DNA of 64,000 bases from the NCBI GenBank assembly GCA_902492205.1, contig CABUKU010000014.1:19889-83888 (forward strand), given 5' to 3'. The stretch's first letter is position 1. Each line of letters opens with the position of its first letter. The DNA is from an uncultured Bacteroides sp. Its GTDB lineage: Bacteria > Bacteroidota > Bacteroidia > Bacteroidales > Bacteroidaceae. The notes beneath the pieces are model-generated. The model made no database searches, was not told the DNA's origin, and worked only from the letters and a program-made list of their open reading frames with translations. A program made the translations under genes and the position numbers. Positions 8,245 to 16,209 of the stretch are shown one piece after another.

Positions 8245-8601
8245 TGATTGTTATTTTATTGATTTACAAGCATAAAGATACAAAAACTAGAAGAGATAAA
8301 CAAAAGAAATGAACTAAAAAATCTAATAAAGCAATGTTCTAAAATAAATTATATAATGAGTTTTTATTTCATTAGAACCATATCTTAATATTATTTTCCG
8401 AATCAGAATTTACATATTCTCATAAAAAAACATCTTGACATGCATAAATATATAAAATTATACTTTTCTATTCTTCAAATTTTACTAAATTCGCAACTAA
8501 TAAAATATCTAATATTACTGAATGCCAATAGGTGCAAGATTACAATCTTTATTATTAGATAAAAATAATATCAACATTTAATTATATCTAATAAAAATAT
8601 T
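8245..8601. promoter_or_regulatory. AT-rich intergenic region with a candidate NACHT promoter
   Basis: A 357-bp gap, extremely AT-rich compared with the flanking module. The only signal I can support is TAAATTCG at 8486-8493, one base off TAnnTTTG, which would give a ~100-nt leader for the NTPase gene at 8602. No ORF, tRNA end or obvious attachment repeat is seen. It is the probable left junction of the cargo gene. Confidence 0.3.
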
Positions 8602-11451
8602 ATGCCAATTAATACTGGATTAATTATTTCATTCGCAAGTTGGTTAGGAACTAAAATTGCAGATAAAGGATTTGATACAATTTACAACAAACTTCAAAGT
8701 AATCAAAGTATAGATGACGATTTTAAAGTATCTATTGAACATGTATGTAATAAATTAGAAAATAAATATCCTGATATACTTGGTAATTCTATTGACTACT
8801 TTTTCAAGAATGAAGAAGTATTCGATGAACTATGTAAACTACTTTTCATTAATCAAAATGTAAACGAAGAAATAATTGCTCAAAACTTTGACGAATCAAC
8901 TCTCCCTTCTGGATTTATTATAGAATTCATTACTGAATTAAAAAATGAACTTACACAAAACCCTACCTTTCAAGAAATCCTTGTTAATAAAGAAATATAT
9001 ATCACTATTCAAGGAATATCTAATACCATTAATAATATTTCTTCAAACTCCACTTTATCTATCAGGGAAATAAAAGAAATTAAGAGTATTCTTAAAGAAC
9101 GATTCAAAGATCAATTTAACATTGATAATTTTATATCTGTTTATTATAAAAATATTATTAAGACATATAAAACTATCAATTTCATTGGACTAGGTATAGA
9201 TCCGTCTATAAAGAAAGGAAAAAGAAAAGATCTTAATGAAATCTTCGTAAAACCAACTTTCCAACTTATAGGTAAATATCATCTAGAGAAAGAATCCAAA
9301 CTTACAAAAAGTTCAAAAAATACATTTTGTACAAATAACGATAATGTTCATTTTGAAAAATTATTTAATAGAAATGATAATTATGTCATATTAGGCAATG
9401 CAGGAGCTGGCAAATCTCTATTAACAAAGTCTATCATACTTTACATAGCGGAAGGTAAAATTGAATTTGAAAACAATGAAATATTATCATTCGTACCATT
9501 TAGAATCGAATTAAAAAATTATTTAGCTTTTAAGAAAAAGAATCAAGGTAGTTTTTTAAAGTATATATCATATTCTTTAGAAAATGATTTTCAGATGTCT
9601 AATATTCTTGATAAAAACATATCAAATATATTAAAAAAGAGGAACTCTATTCTCTTTTTTGATGGATTAGATGAAATATTTGATATATCAGACAAACTCA
9701 ATGTAAAAAATGACATTGAAAATTTCCATACATTATTTCCTAATATTAGATCTATTACAACATCAAGATTTACAGGTTATAGCGATGCCAAACTTAACGA
9801 TAAGGAATTTTGCGAATTAAGCATCATTCCTTTTTCCGAATATCAAATTAAAGAATATGTGACAAAATGGTACAAACTAGAAGAAGATGACTGTGACATT
9901 CGAAATTCAGAAGTTGCCGATTTTATTGAAAAAATGGACAAAATAGACAAAGAACTATTATCAAACCCTTTATTGCTATCATTAATAGTCATACTTTATA
10001 GAAACAACTTAAAAATTCCAGAATCTAAACTTGAAATATATCAGAGCTGCACCAATACTTTAGTCGATAAATGGGACGCTGTCAAACAACTAGAAATACA
10101 TTTAGCTCCAAACATATTGCAAAAAAAAGAAGCTATATTTTCCGATCTAGCTTTTTGGCAATATAAAGCTCTAAGCTCTGATAAACCCGAAATAACTTTT
10201 CACAAAGCAAAATCGGCTGTCGCTGAGTCATTGACAAAAAAAGGATTAGCTGATGAAGACAACTCTGATATTTTAGCCAAATCTTTTTTAGATTATGCAC
10301 AAAATCGTTCTATCTATTTTGATAACAACTTCACCCACAAAACTTTTCTTGAATATTACACAGCTTATTGGATATATTCTAATATAGAAAAAAAACATAG
10401 AATTAAAGAGAGAAATTCTATTATCAAAGAATATATATCAACTTCATATTGGTTTATCGTGCTCGAACTCTTGCTTAACATGATAGACAAAGACCAACCT
10501 GATAATGAAATTTTAGATGAAATAATAAAAAATCACTATACAAAAGTAAATGCTTTTCCATTTCTGTTATATGTAATCCCAAATTTAAAAAACATCAGTT
10601 ATACAGTTCAATTCCAACTTTATCAAAATGTAATAAAATATTTAACATCTCAAGAAAGGAAGAAAGGAAGAAAAGAAAATATGGATTTATTTCAAAGAAT
10701 TCAACGAAATTTATATTACAGAAATCAAAAAGAAATGATCGAAAAAGTCATTTATGACTTCCCTGAAAAGGATAAAAGTCTTGATTTTTATATAGTAATT
10801 GAGGAATTACAAATCATCCCTTGGAATAAAGTTAAATTTACGAATATATCTTTAATCAGAAAAAGTGAGCATTATAAGAAAGCTATAAAACTAAGTCCAT
10901 ATTTATATCAAATAAGTATGATAGCTAATGATGATATACCCTATAATACACATATTCTTGACTATACAAAAGAATATATTACTCTTTTTGGTTTAGAAGA
11001 ATTTGCAAAAAAAAGCAGACATTCTCATTTTACAGATTTTGGAATGGGAAGTATGTTCCAATTTTTTATTCAACAACAATTAAACACTAAAAAAGAATTT
11101 CATTTATTTCAGGACCTAAATGAACTAGAAAAATTATCTTTATCAAAAAGGAAAGTATTAGATCTTTTAGAAAACGAAAAATATATCTTTATATCAATAG
11201 ATAGAAGAACAAATGTACCCCAACTTTTATTAAAAGAAATAGAGCAATACAACAAATTAGAACAGGCTATTATTTTTTATATTTTAAGGAATATAATCAA
11301 AACTCCTTTTAATCGTAGTCTTAAAATAAACAATTTGAAGACCTCGGCTGAAAACAAAATAATCTTACATAAAATCATCTCATGTGAAAGTCATAAAGAA
11401 ATCTTAAATATACTTTTCTCATATTTAGAAATAACAGATTCAGAATCATAG
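8602..11451 (+). CDS. NACHT-type STAND NTPase, probable anti-phage NLR-like protein
   Basis: A 949-residue protein. Walker A GNAGAGKS is at residues 265-272 and Walker B plus the NACHT acidic motif (ILFFDGLDE) at 350-358. A sensor-like TTSRFTGY follows at 386-393, then the winged-helix start NPLLLSLIVILY at 455-466 and the FTHKTFLEYYTAYW motif at 577-590, usual at the end of NACHT modules. Residues 1-190 look all-helical, a possible death-like or effector region with no recognisable enzyme motif; ~600-949 are helical without LRR, WD40 or TPR periodicity that I can see. Bacterial NACHT proteins are established anti-phage sensors. The gene is far more AT-rich than its neighbours, which suggests recent acquisition, and it has its own terminator. 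Function here is inferred. Confidence 0.85.
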   Translation: MPINTGLIISFASWLGTKIADKGFDTIYNKLQSNQSIDDDFKVSIEHVCNKLENKYPDILGNSIDYFFKNEEVFDELCKLLFINQNVNEEIIAQNFDESTLPSGFIIEFITELKNELTQNPTFQEILVNKEIYITIQGISNTINNISSNSTLSIREIKEIKSILKERFKDQFNIDNFISVYYKNIIKTYKTINFIGLGIDPSIKKGKRKDLNEIFVKPTFQLIGKYHLEKESKLTKSSKNTFCTNNDNVHFEKLFNRNDNYVILGNAGAGKSLLTKSIILYIAEGKIEFENNEILSFVPFRIELKNYLAFKKKNQGSFLKYISYSLENDFQMSNILDKNISNILKKRNSILFFDGLDEIFDISDKLNVKNDIENFHTLFPNIRSITTSRFTGYSDAKLNDKEFCELSIIPFSEYQIKEYVTKWYKLEEDDCDIRNSEVADFIEKMDKIDKELLSNPLLLSLIVILYRNNLKIPESKLEIYQSCTNTLVDKWDAVKQLEIHLAPNILQKKEAIFSDLAFWQYKALSSDKPEITFHKAKSAVAESLTKKGLADEDNSDILAKSFLDYAQNRSIYFDNNFTHKTFLEYYTAYWIYSNIEKKHRIKERNSIIKEYISTSYWFIVLELLLNMIDKDQPDNEILDEIIKNHYTKVNAFPFLLYVIPNLKNISYTVQFQLYQNVIKYLTSQERKKGRKENMDLFQRIQRNLYYRNQKEMIEKVIYDFPEKDKSLDFYIVIEELQIIPWNKVKFTNISLIRKSEHYKKAIKLSPYLYQISMIANDDIPYNTHILDYTKEYITLFGLEEFAKKSRHSHFTDFGMGSMFQFFIQQQLNTKKEFHLFQDLNELEKLSLSKRKVLDLLENEKYIFISIDRRTNVPQLLLKEIEQYNKLEQAIIFYILRNIIKTPFNRSLKINNLKTSAENKIILHKIISCESHKEILNILFSYLEITDSES

Positions 11452-11506
11452 GTAAAATATCTTAGTTATTAATAAATATTAGAACAATCCTAATAAATTA
11501 TAGAAT

Positions 11507-11537
11507 AAGCATTACCAATCCCCGGTAATGCTTTTTT
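11507..11537 (+). terminator. Terminator of the NACHT gene
   Basis: Stem AAGCATTACC (11507-11516) and GGTAATGCTT (11524-11533) with a 7-nt loop and six Ts (11532-11537), 55 bp after the NTPase stop codon. Confidence 0.85.
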
Positions 11538-11594
11538 ATTCCTTCCAGCCTCTCCGCATCCCTCTCAATCCACATTCCCCCTGTTCCGATACTC

Positions 11595-11602
11595 TATCTT
11601 TG
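11595..11602 (+). promoter_or_regulatory. -7 promoter element of the HU-like gene
   Basis: TATCTTTG is a full match to TAnnTTTG, 69 bp before the ATG at 11671. HU, the small peptide and the amidase therefore look like a separate transcript from the NACHT gene. Confidence 0.6.
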
Positions 11603-11670
11603 CATAGTCAATAAGAAAAAGAGCTCTTTTCAGACAACAAACAATATCAACCATTTTAAACTTAAAGATT

Positions 11671-12090
11671 ATGCCAGTAAATTATTCAGTATTTATGATG
11701 AAAAATCCCATGAACCCGGAATCTCCCAAGAAAGCATATGCCAAAGCACAGGCAAGCAAGATATTGGAATTCGATATGCTTTGCAAGCGTGTGGCTCACG
11801 GGTGTACCTGTACGAAAGCGGATGTATCTGCCGTGTTGATTGCCTCCGTGGAAGAAATGCAAAATGCTTTGCAAGACGGAGAGATTGTAGTACTGGGAGA
11901 ACTGGGACGTTTTCAGACTCAGGTGTCGAGCCACCCTGCTGTCACAGAAGAACAGTTCACAAATACTCAAATCAAAGGTGCAAGAATCAGTTTTAAACCG
12001 GGCAAAGCCTTGAGAGATGCACTTGCCACCATGAGTTACCAGAAAGTTCCGCAACTGCCGGTAAAAGAGAAAAAGACGGCAGAGGAATAA
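11671..12090 (+). CDS. HU-like DNA-binding protein
   Basis: A 139-residue protein of the Bacteroidales HU-like (HU-HIG type) family. The central part (DVSAVLIASVEEMQNALQDGEIVVLGELGRFQ, split here only by my reading) gives the two helices and the GxFxV-like first strand of the HU fold; the region after it, ISFKPGKALRD, matches the usual F-x-P-GK-x-L end of HU. The short C-terminal tail is rich in Lys and Glu. It probably binds DNA as a dimer. In Bacteroides genomes such genes stand directly before a tiny peptide gene and an amidase, as here. Promoter at 11595. Confidence 0.85.
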   Translation: MPVNYSVFMMKNPMNPESPKKAYAKAQASKILEFDMLCKRVAHGCTCTKADVSAVLIASVEEMQNALQDGEIVVLGELGRFQTQVSSHPAVTEEQFTNTQIKGARISFKPGKALRDALATMSYQKVPQLPVKEKKTAEE

Positions 12091-12116
12091 AGGGTTCCTT
12101 TAGCATTGTCAACCTT

Positions 12117-12160
12117 GTATTCGTCATTGCCGTGCACACATTTGTCGGCAATGACAATAC
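12117..12160 (+). other. Strong hairpin between the HU-like gene and the small peptide gene
   Basis: Positions 12117-12132 pair with 12146-12160 (arms around CGTCATTGCCG / CGGCAATGAC), leaving a 13-nt loop. No T-run follows, so it is more likely an mRNA-processing, stability or attenuation structure between cotranscribed genes than a terminator. Confidence 0.55.
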
Positions 12161-12206
12161 TAAAAATAAATCAACTATTATCATCACCAAAAATAAAATC
12201 AAAAAA

Positions 12207-12287
12207 ATGAAACTATTCAAGAAAATCATCATCATCCTGAAAATCATTATCCGGGTATTCGATACCCACAAATTTCCCAAACCATGA
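12207..12287 (+). CDS. 26-residue membrane-type peptide at the 'smalltalk' position
   Basis: An ORF too short for usual gene finders: ATG at 12207, 26 codons, TGA at 12285-12287. The peptide starts MKLFKKIIIILKIIIRVF and is therefore a short basic, strongly hydrophobic helix. Its stop overlaps the amidase start (ATGA at 12284-12287), a sign of translational coupling. NCBI names a ~30-residue family 'smalltalk' for peptides encoded exactly between a Bacteroides HU-like gene and an amidase. The sequence here differs from the members I remember, so family membership is by position rather than by motif. A role as a holin-like helper of the amidase is speculation. Confidence 0.6.
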   Translation: MKLFKKIIIILKIIIRVFDTHKFPKP

Positions 12288-12724
12288 GAAAAATAGACCT
12301 GATAGTGATTCACTGCTCCGCCACACGGGAAGACCGTTGCTTCACGGAGCACGACCTTGAAACGGCTCACCGTAACAGGGGATTTGACGGAGTAGGCTAC
12401 CATTTCTACATCCGTAAGAACGGGTACATCAAAGGCACACGGCCGATAGAGAAAATCGGAGCACATGCCAAAGGATATAATGCCCACAGCATAGGTATCT
12501 GTTATGAAGGTGGATTGGATTGCAACGGGAAACCCAAAGACACGAGAACGGAATGGCAAAGGCATTCGCTGCGGGTACTGGTGCTTGCATTACTGAGGGA
12601 ATATCCCGGTGCACGGGTATGCGGACATCGTGACCTCAGCCCGGACCTGAACGGAAACGGGAAGATTGAACCCGAAGAATGGGTAAAAGCCTGTCCCTGT
12701 TTTAATGTGAAAGAAGAATTTTAA
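12284..12724 (+). CDS. N-acetylmuramoyl-L-alanine amidase (Amidase_2/T7-lysozyme type)
   Basis: A 146-residue enzyme that cuts the bond between N-acetylmuramic acid and L-alanine in peptidoglycan. The predicted zinc ligands are His10 (IVIHCSAT), His115 (GHRDLSPD) and Cys137 (CPCF, in place of the usual CPG); Tyr39 in VGYHF is the usual active-site tyrosine. No signal peptide is present, as in phage lysozymes, so export would need another factor such as lysis or the small upstream peptide. It overlaps the preceding peptide gene by 4 bp. It ends the VirE - DUF4248 - HU - peptide - amidase module. Confidence 0.9.
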   Translation: MRKIDLIVIHCSATREDRCFTEHDLETAHRNRGFDGVGYHFYIRKNGYIKGTRPIEKIGAHAKGYNAHSIGICYEGGLDCNGKPKDTRTEWQRHSLRVLVLALLREYPGARVCGHRDLSPDLNGNGKIEPEEWVKACPCFNVKEEF

Positions 12725-12781
12725 TGTCTGAAAAAATCAAAAAAGTAAGGACGGATAATAATAACCTATCTTATTAAATCG

Positions 12782-12789
12782 TATATTTG
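12782..12789 (+). promoter_or_regulatory. -7 promoter element of ald
   Basis: TATATTTG matches TAnnTTTG, 32 bp before the ATG at 12821. Confidence 0.55.
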
Positions 12790-12820
12790 ATAGGATGTAA
12801 AACCATTAAAAGTTACTACT

Positions 12821-13954
12821 ATGGTTATAGGAATTCCCAAAGAAATCAAAAACAACGAGAACCGGGTTGCCCTAACTCCCTCGGGAGCCAAAGAACTCAC
12901 CCAAAGAGGTCACACGGTCTACGTTCAGCACACAGCAGGAATGAACAGCGGATTCCCGGACGAAGAGTATGTGCAAGCAGGAGCAAAAATACTTCCTACC
13001 ATTGAGGATGTTTATGCCACTGCCGAAATGATTATCAAAGTGAAAGAGCCGATTGCCTGTGAATATGGGTTGGTGAAACCCGACCAATTGGTTTTCACTT
13101 ATTTCCATTTCGCATCCGAGGAAGCGCTGACTACTGCCATGATGAAAAGCGGTGCGGTATGTCTTGCCTATGAAACTGTGGAAGCCCGTGACGGATCATT
13201 GCCTTTGCTTGTCCCCATGAGTGAAGTGGCCGGACGCATGTCAACACAAGAAGGAGCCCGCTTCCTTGAAAAGCCGCAAGGAGGAAAAGGCGTGCTGCTG
13301 GGTGGTGTTCCGGGAGTGAAGCCCGCCCGTGTCTTGGTACTTGGAGGAGGGATAGTAGGTTACAATGCCGCCCTGATGGCTGCCGGAATGGGAGCCGATG
13401 TAACCATAGCCGACATATCATTGCCCCGCCTACGTCATTTAAGCGAAGTTATGCCAAAAAATGTGAAGACACTGTTTTCATCCCGGCACAACATTGAAAG
13501 CGAACTGCCTCACACCGATCTTGTTATCGGAGCAGTGTTGATACCCGGAGCCAAAGCTCCGCACCTCATCACACGGGATATGCTGAATCTATTAAAGAAA
13601 GGCAGTGTAATAGTAGACGTGGCAATAGATCAGGGAGGTTGTTTTGAAACATCACACCCCACCACTCATGCCGAACCTACTTATGAAGTGGATGGGATTA
13701 TCCATTACTGTGTGGCAAACATTCCGGGTGCGGTGCCCTACACCTCTACGCTTGCATTGACAAACGCCACTTTGCCTTATGCTATCAAGTTAGCAGACAA
13801 AGGTTGGAAAAAAGCCTGCCATGAGGATGCGGGATTGGCATTAGGGTTGAATGTAGTAAAAGGAAAGATTACTTTCCCGGCAGTAGCCGAAGCATTCGGA
13901 CTGCCTTACACTGAATGGGAAAAGGTTTCACCTCTTATTTCCCCTCCTTATTGA
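12821..13954 (+). CDS. ald: Alanine dehydrogenase
   Basis: A 377-residue cytoplasmic enzyme converting L-alanine and NAD+ to pyruvate, ammonia and NADH. The start MVIGIPKEIKNNENRVALTP is the classic AlaDh/PNT N-terminal motif with the substrate-binding Arg and Lys. The NAD-binding Rossmann motif (VLVLGGGIVGYNAA) is in the middle, and the VDVAIDQGGCFETS motif follows, as in verified Ald proteins. Full family length. The last five codons (SPPY and stop) lie inside the left arm of a G/C-rich palindromic repeat, so the repeat has probably supplied the present C-terminus. A promoter is visible at 12782. The gene is monocistronic. Confidence 0.93.
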   Translation: MVIGIPKEIKNNENRVALTPSGAKELTQRGHTVYVQHTAGMNSGFPDEEYVQAGAKILPTIEDVYATAEMIIKVKEPIACEYGLVKPDQLVFTYFHFASEEALTTAMMKSGAVCLAYETVEARDGSLPLLVPMSEVAGRMSTQEGARFLEKPQGGKGVLLGGVPGVKPARVLVLGGGIVGYNAALMAAGMGADVTIADISLPRLRHLSEVMPKNVKTLFSSRHNIESELPHTDLVIGAVLIPGAKAPHLITRDMLNLLKKGSVIVDVAIDQGGCFETSHPTTHAEPTYEVDGIIHYCVANIPGAVPYTSTLALTNATLPYAIKLADKGWKKACHEDAGLALGLNVVKGKITFPAVAEAFGLPYTEWEKVSPLISPPY

Positions 13955-14056
13955 GGAGGGGCAGGGGTGGTGGTAGGAAAGAATACCTTTAAGATGCCGG
14001 TAAATAGGAATTTATTGTCTACCACCACCCCTAACCCCTCCTCAATAAGAAGGGGA
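13940..14056. repeat. Large G/C-rich inverted repeat after ald
   Basis: The left arm (about 13940-13976, CCCCTCCTTATTGAGGAGGGG then CAGGGGTGGTGGTAG in pieces) is nearly the reverse complement of the right arm (about 14019-14056), with a ~42-bp spacer. Each arm also contains its own small hairpin (CCCCTC...GAGGGG). The same architecture recurs at 17.93-18.04 kb. It separates the convergent ald and FabK-like genes and may stop transcription, but no T-run is present. Confidence 0.8.
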
Positions 14057-14099
14057 AAAATAATTACTTCCAACTTGGGGGACAGACTCATCAATTACC

Positions 14100-15047
14100 T
14101 TACTTAAACTTCAACCCTGAAACTCTTTTCACAGCGTCATTGAAATCACCAATCAGTTCGAGCATTACCTCACCTACGGATTGGGTGACACGAAACATGG
14201 ATGCTACCTGACCTATTTCTAACTCACCGTCTGTTATATCACCCTCAAAAATGCCTTTCTTTGCACGACCTTTGCCCAAGAGTTCACGGAGTTCATCGAC
14301 CGATGCACCACGTTGCTCGGCAGCTTCCACCTGATTAAAGAATTCATTCTTTACCAAACGCACAGGATTTAGTTGTTTCAAGGTAAGTTTAGTATCTCCT
14401 TCATACAAACGGAGGCAACGGTCTTTAAAAGAAAAGTGAGCGGAACTTTCTTCTGTCAGGGCGAAACGTGTGCCCATCTGAACACCTTCGGCTCCCAATG
14501 TCATGGCAGCCAATATACCTTCACCCGTAGCAATACCTCCGGCAGCAATAAGCGGAGTGGAAATAACCCTTTTCACCTGTGGGATCAAGCACATGGTTGT
14601 GGTTTCCTCCCGTCCGTCATGCCCTCCGGCTTCAAAACCTTCGGCTACAATGGCATCCACTCCGGCTTCTTCGCATTTAGCTGCAAAAATGGAACTGGAA
14701 ACTACATGTGCCACGATAATATTATGGTCATGCAGAAACTTAGTCCAAGTCTTCGGACTTCCCGCAGAAGTAAAGACTATTTTCACTCCTTCATCGGCTA
14801 CAATCTGCATAATTTCATCTATTTGCGGGTAAAGGAGAGGGATGTTCACTCCAAAAGGAAAATCGGTAGCTGCTTTGCATTTGCGGATATGATCTCTCAA
14901 TATCTCCGGATACATGGAACCTGCACCGATCAGCCCCAAACCGCCTGCGTTACTTACGGCAGAAGCCAAACGCCAACCGCTACACCATACCATTCCTCCC
15001 TGAATAATGGGATATTTAATCCCGAAAAGATCACATATTCTATTCAT
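14100..15047 (-). CDS. FabK/nitronate monooxygenase-family flavoprotein
   Basis: A 315-residue FMN-dependent TIM-barrel protein. It starts with the family pattern PIIQGGMVWCSGWRLASAVS followed by NAGGLGLIGAG (FMN-binding), and has AEGFEAGGHDG with the central His and IAAGGIATGEG (phosphate-binding loop). The family covers FabK (enoyl-ACP reductase II of fatty-acid synthesis) and nitronate monooxygenases; the length and the GGHDGREETTT stretch fit FabK-like members, but sequence alone does not settle the substrate. It has its own promoter (-7 element at 15076). It is convergent with ald. Confidence 0.85.
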   Translation of the reverse strand: MNRICDLFGIKYPIIQGGMVWCSGWRLASAVSNAGGLGLIGAGSMYPEILRDHIRKCKAATDFPFGVNIPLLYPQIDEIMQIVADEGVKIVFTSAGSPKTWTKFLHDHNIIVAHVVSSSIFAAKCEEAGVDAIVAEGFEAGGHDGREETTTMCLIPQVKRVISTPLIAAGGIATGEGILAAMTLGAEGVQMGTRFALTEESSAHFSFKDRCLRLYEGDTKLTLKQLNPVRLVKNEFFNQVEAAEQRGASVDELRELLGKGRAKKGIFEGDITDGELEIGQVASMFRVTQSVGEVMLELIGDFNDAVKRVSGLKFK

Positions 15048-15075
15048 ATACGTTTATTTGATTATTGCTTTGATA

Positions 15076-15083
15076 CAAAAATA
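15076..15083 (-). promoter_or_regulatory. -7 promoter element of the FabK-like gene
   Basis: The minus strand reads TATTTTTG, a full TAnnTTTG match, 29 bp before the ATG at 15047. Confidence 0.5.
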
Positions 15084-15108
15084 AACAAATAAATGATAGA
15101 AAGTGTTC

Positions 15109-15681
15109 TCAATAAGTTTTCCAAGCGGTTGCCCTAACTTTCCTTTTCCAGAATTTCTTTGTGAAAGGAGCCATTAAATCAAGTCCTCCAATAGAAGCAC
15201 CGGCATAGTTGAACCCTTTCTCGGGGCGCGGGGCATGGGGATCACGGCCTACAACACCCTTGACGGTAACGCTTCCAAACCGTATGTTATCGCGGATTCT
15301 TGCCAGATTAAGTTTCATAGCCATATCCCTTTTCAACTGCTCGTCTTTAACTCTATCCATAATAGGATCTTCGCCGCGCTTGGTAAAAGCATTGTAGGGG
15401 CGCAGTGTTAAAACCTTACGCAATTCTGTTCTGTCTTCCGGCAATCCCGGCAGTTCTTCATTGTATTTCAAAGCCGGAGAATCAGTTGCTATCAGCGGAT
15501 TTCCCACAGGTGAAGTTTCAAAACGAATGGAATTTACCGCATCAGGATTAAGCAGGATTTCACCATCGCTTTCCAACAACCTGCGGAGGTTCAAGGAATC
15601 CTGTTTTGTCCATTGCTGCGCATAAAGGGCAGAACTGCCCAATACACATAAAAGAAAAGATATGCTTAAGTTTTTTATCAT
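15109..15681 (-). CDS. Secreted protein of unknown function (DUF4858-like)
   Basis: A 190-residue protein with a cleavable signal peptide (residues 1-21, ending LYAQ) and no lipobox. The mature part is rich in Arg/Lys and Asp, without a motif I can assign to a reaction. From memory, the family is a Bacteroidales-only DUF (probably DUF4858) found last in operons of an ECF sigma factor, a beta-barrel protein and a DUF4943-like lipoprotein, as here. The ATG at 15681 is 4 bp after the stop of the upstream gene. It is probably a periplasmic or cell-envelope component of that system. Confidence 0.65.
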   Translation of the reverse strand: MIKNLSISFLLCVLGSSALYAQQWTKQDSLNLRRLLESDGEILLNPDAVNSIRFETSPVGNPLIATDSPALKYNEELPGLPEDRTELRKVLTLRPYNAFTKRGEDPIMDRVKDEQLKRDMAMKLNLARIRDNIRFGSVTVKGVVGRDPHAPRPEKGFNYAGASIGGLDLMAPFTKKFWKRKVRATAWKTY

Positions 15682-15685
15682 CTTT

Positions 15686-16207
15686 TTACCACCAACGATA
15701 GTTAGAACCCTCTAACGGATCTACTGAAAAGGCAAGGTCACTCCACACAAAAGGAGCTTGCTGCACTTTCTCCCACCAAGCTTCATACAGCTTTACCATC
15801 TCTTTCAAATCGGCTTCGGACAGGAAGAAACGTCGTTCGTATCCTTCGGCATTCCGATAAACCGGACGACATCCCAATGAAGCCCAATGCCCCAAACGAA
15901 TGGTTTCGATAGTCCACAGAATACCTTCGCTCACCGTGCAAGCCGACGATGGAAGAGCTGCTACGGGAGGTGACGGGAAATCGTTTATCACGGTCATATC
16001 ATCGGCATACTCAAGTAGCATGGGAATATCTTTCTTTTTAAAGTCGGGAACTTCCACATAGCCCGCAGGGCCTTCGGTGACGTATGTTCCGGCTTTCAGT
16101 TGCTTTACAAATGTATCGACATCGGGATCGTTGAAATCAATTTCATTTTCACTACATCCCGTGCATGCAACTGTCACGATAAATAATAAAAACAGAATCT
16201 TTTTCAT
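15686..16207 (-). CDS. Lipoprotein of unknown function (DUF4943-like)
   Basis: I chose the ATG at 16207, which lies 2 bp after the stop of the upstream gene; the frame could also start at a TTG at 16213. The 173-residue product has a lipoprotein signal with Cys18 (ACTGC). Conserved-looking features are a Trp-rich C-terminus (YEAWWEKVQ, NYRWW) and an acidic N-terminal part. The family, probably DUF4943 from memory, has no known activity. It is part of the sigma-factor operon and probably sits in the outer membrane or faces the periplasm. Confidence 0.68.
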   Translation of the reverse strand: MKKILFLLFIVTVACTGCSENEIDFNDPDVDTFVKQLKAGTYVTEGPAGYVEVPDFKKKDIPMLLEYADDMTVINDFPSPPVAALPSSACTVSEGILWTIETIRLGHWASLGCRPVYRNAEGYERRFFLSEADLKEMVKLYEAWWEKVQQAPFVWSDLAFSVDPLEGSNYRWW

Positions 16208-16209
16208 AA

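Noticed and set aside
4475..12724. An intact prophage or transposon
   Set aside because: There is no integrase, transposase, capsid or portal gene, and no flanking direct repeats were seen; only a module with phage-like single genes.
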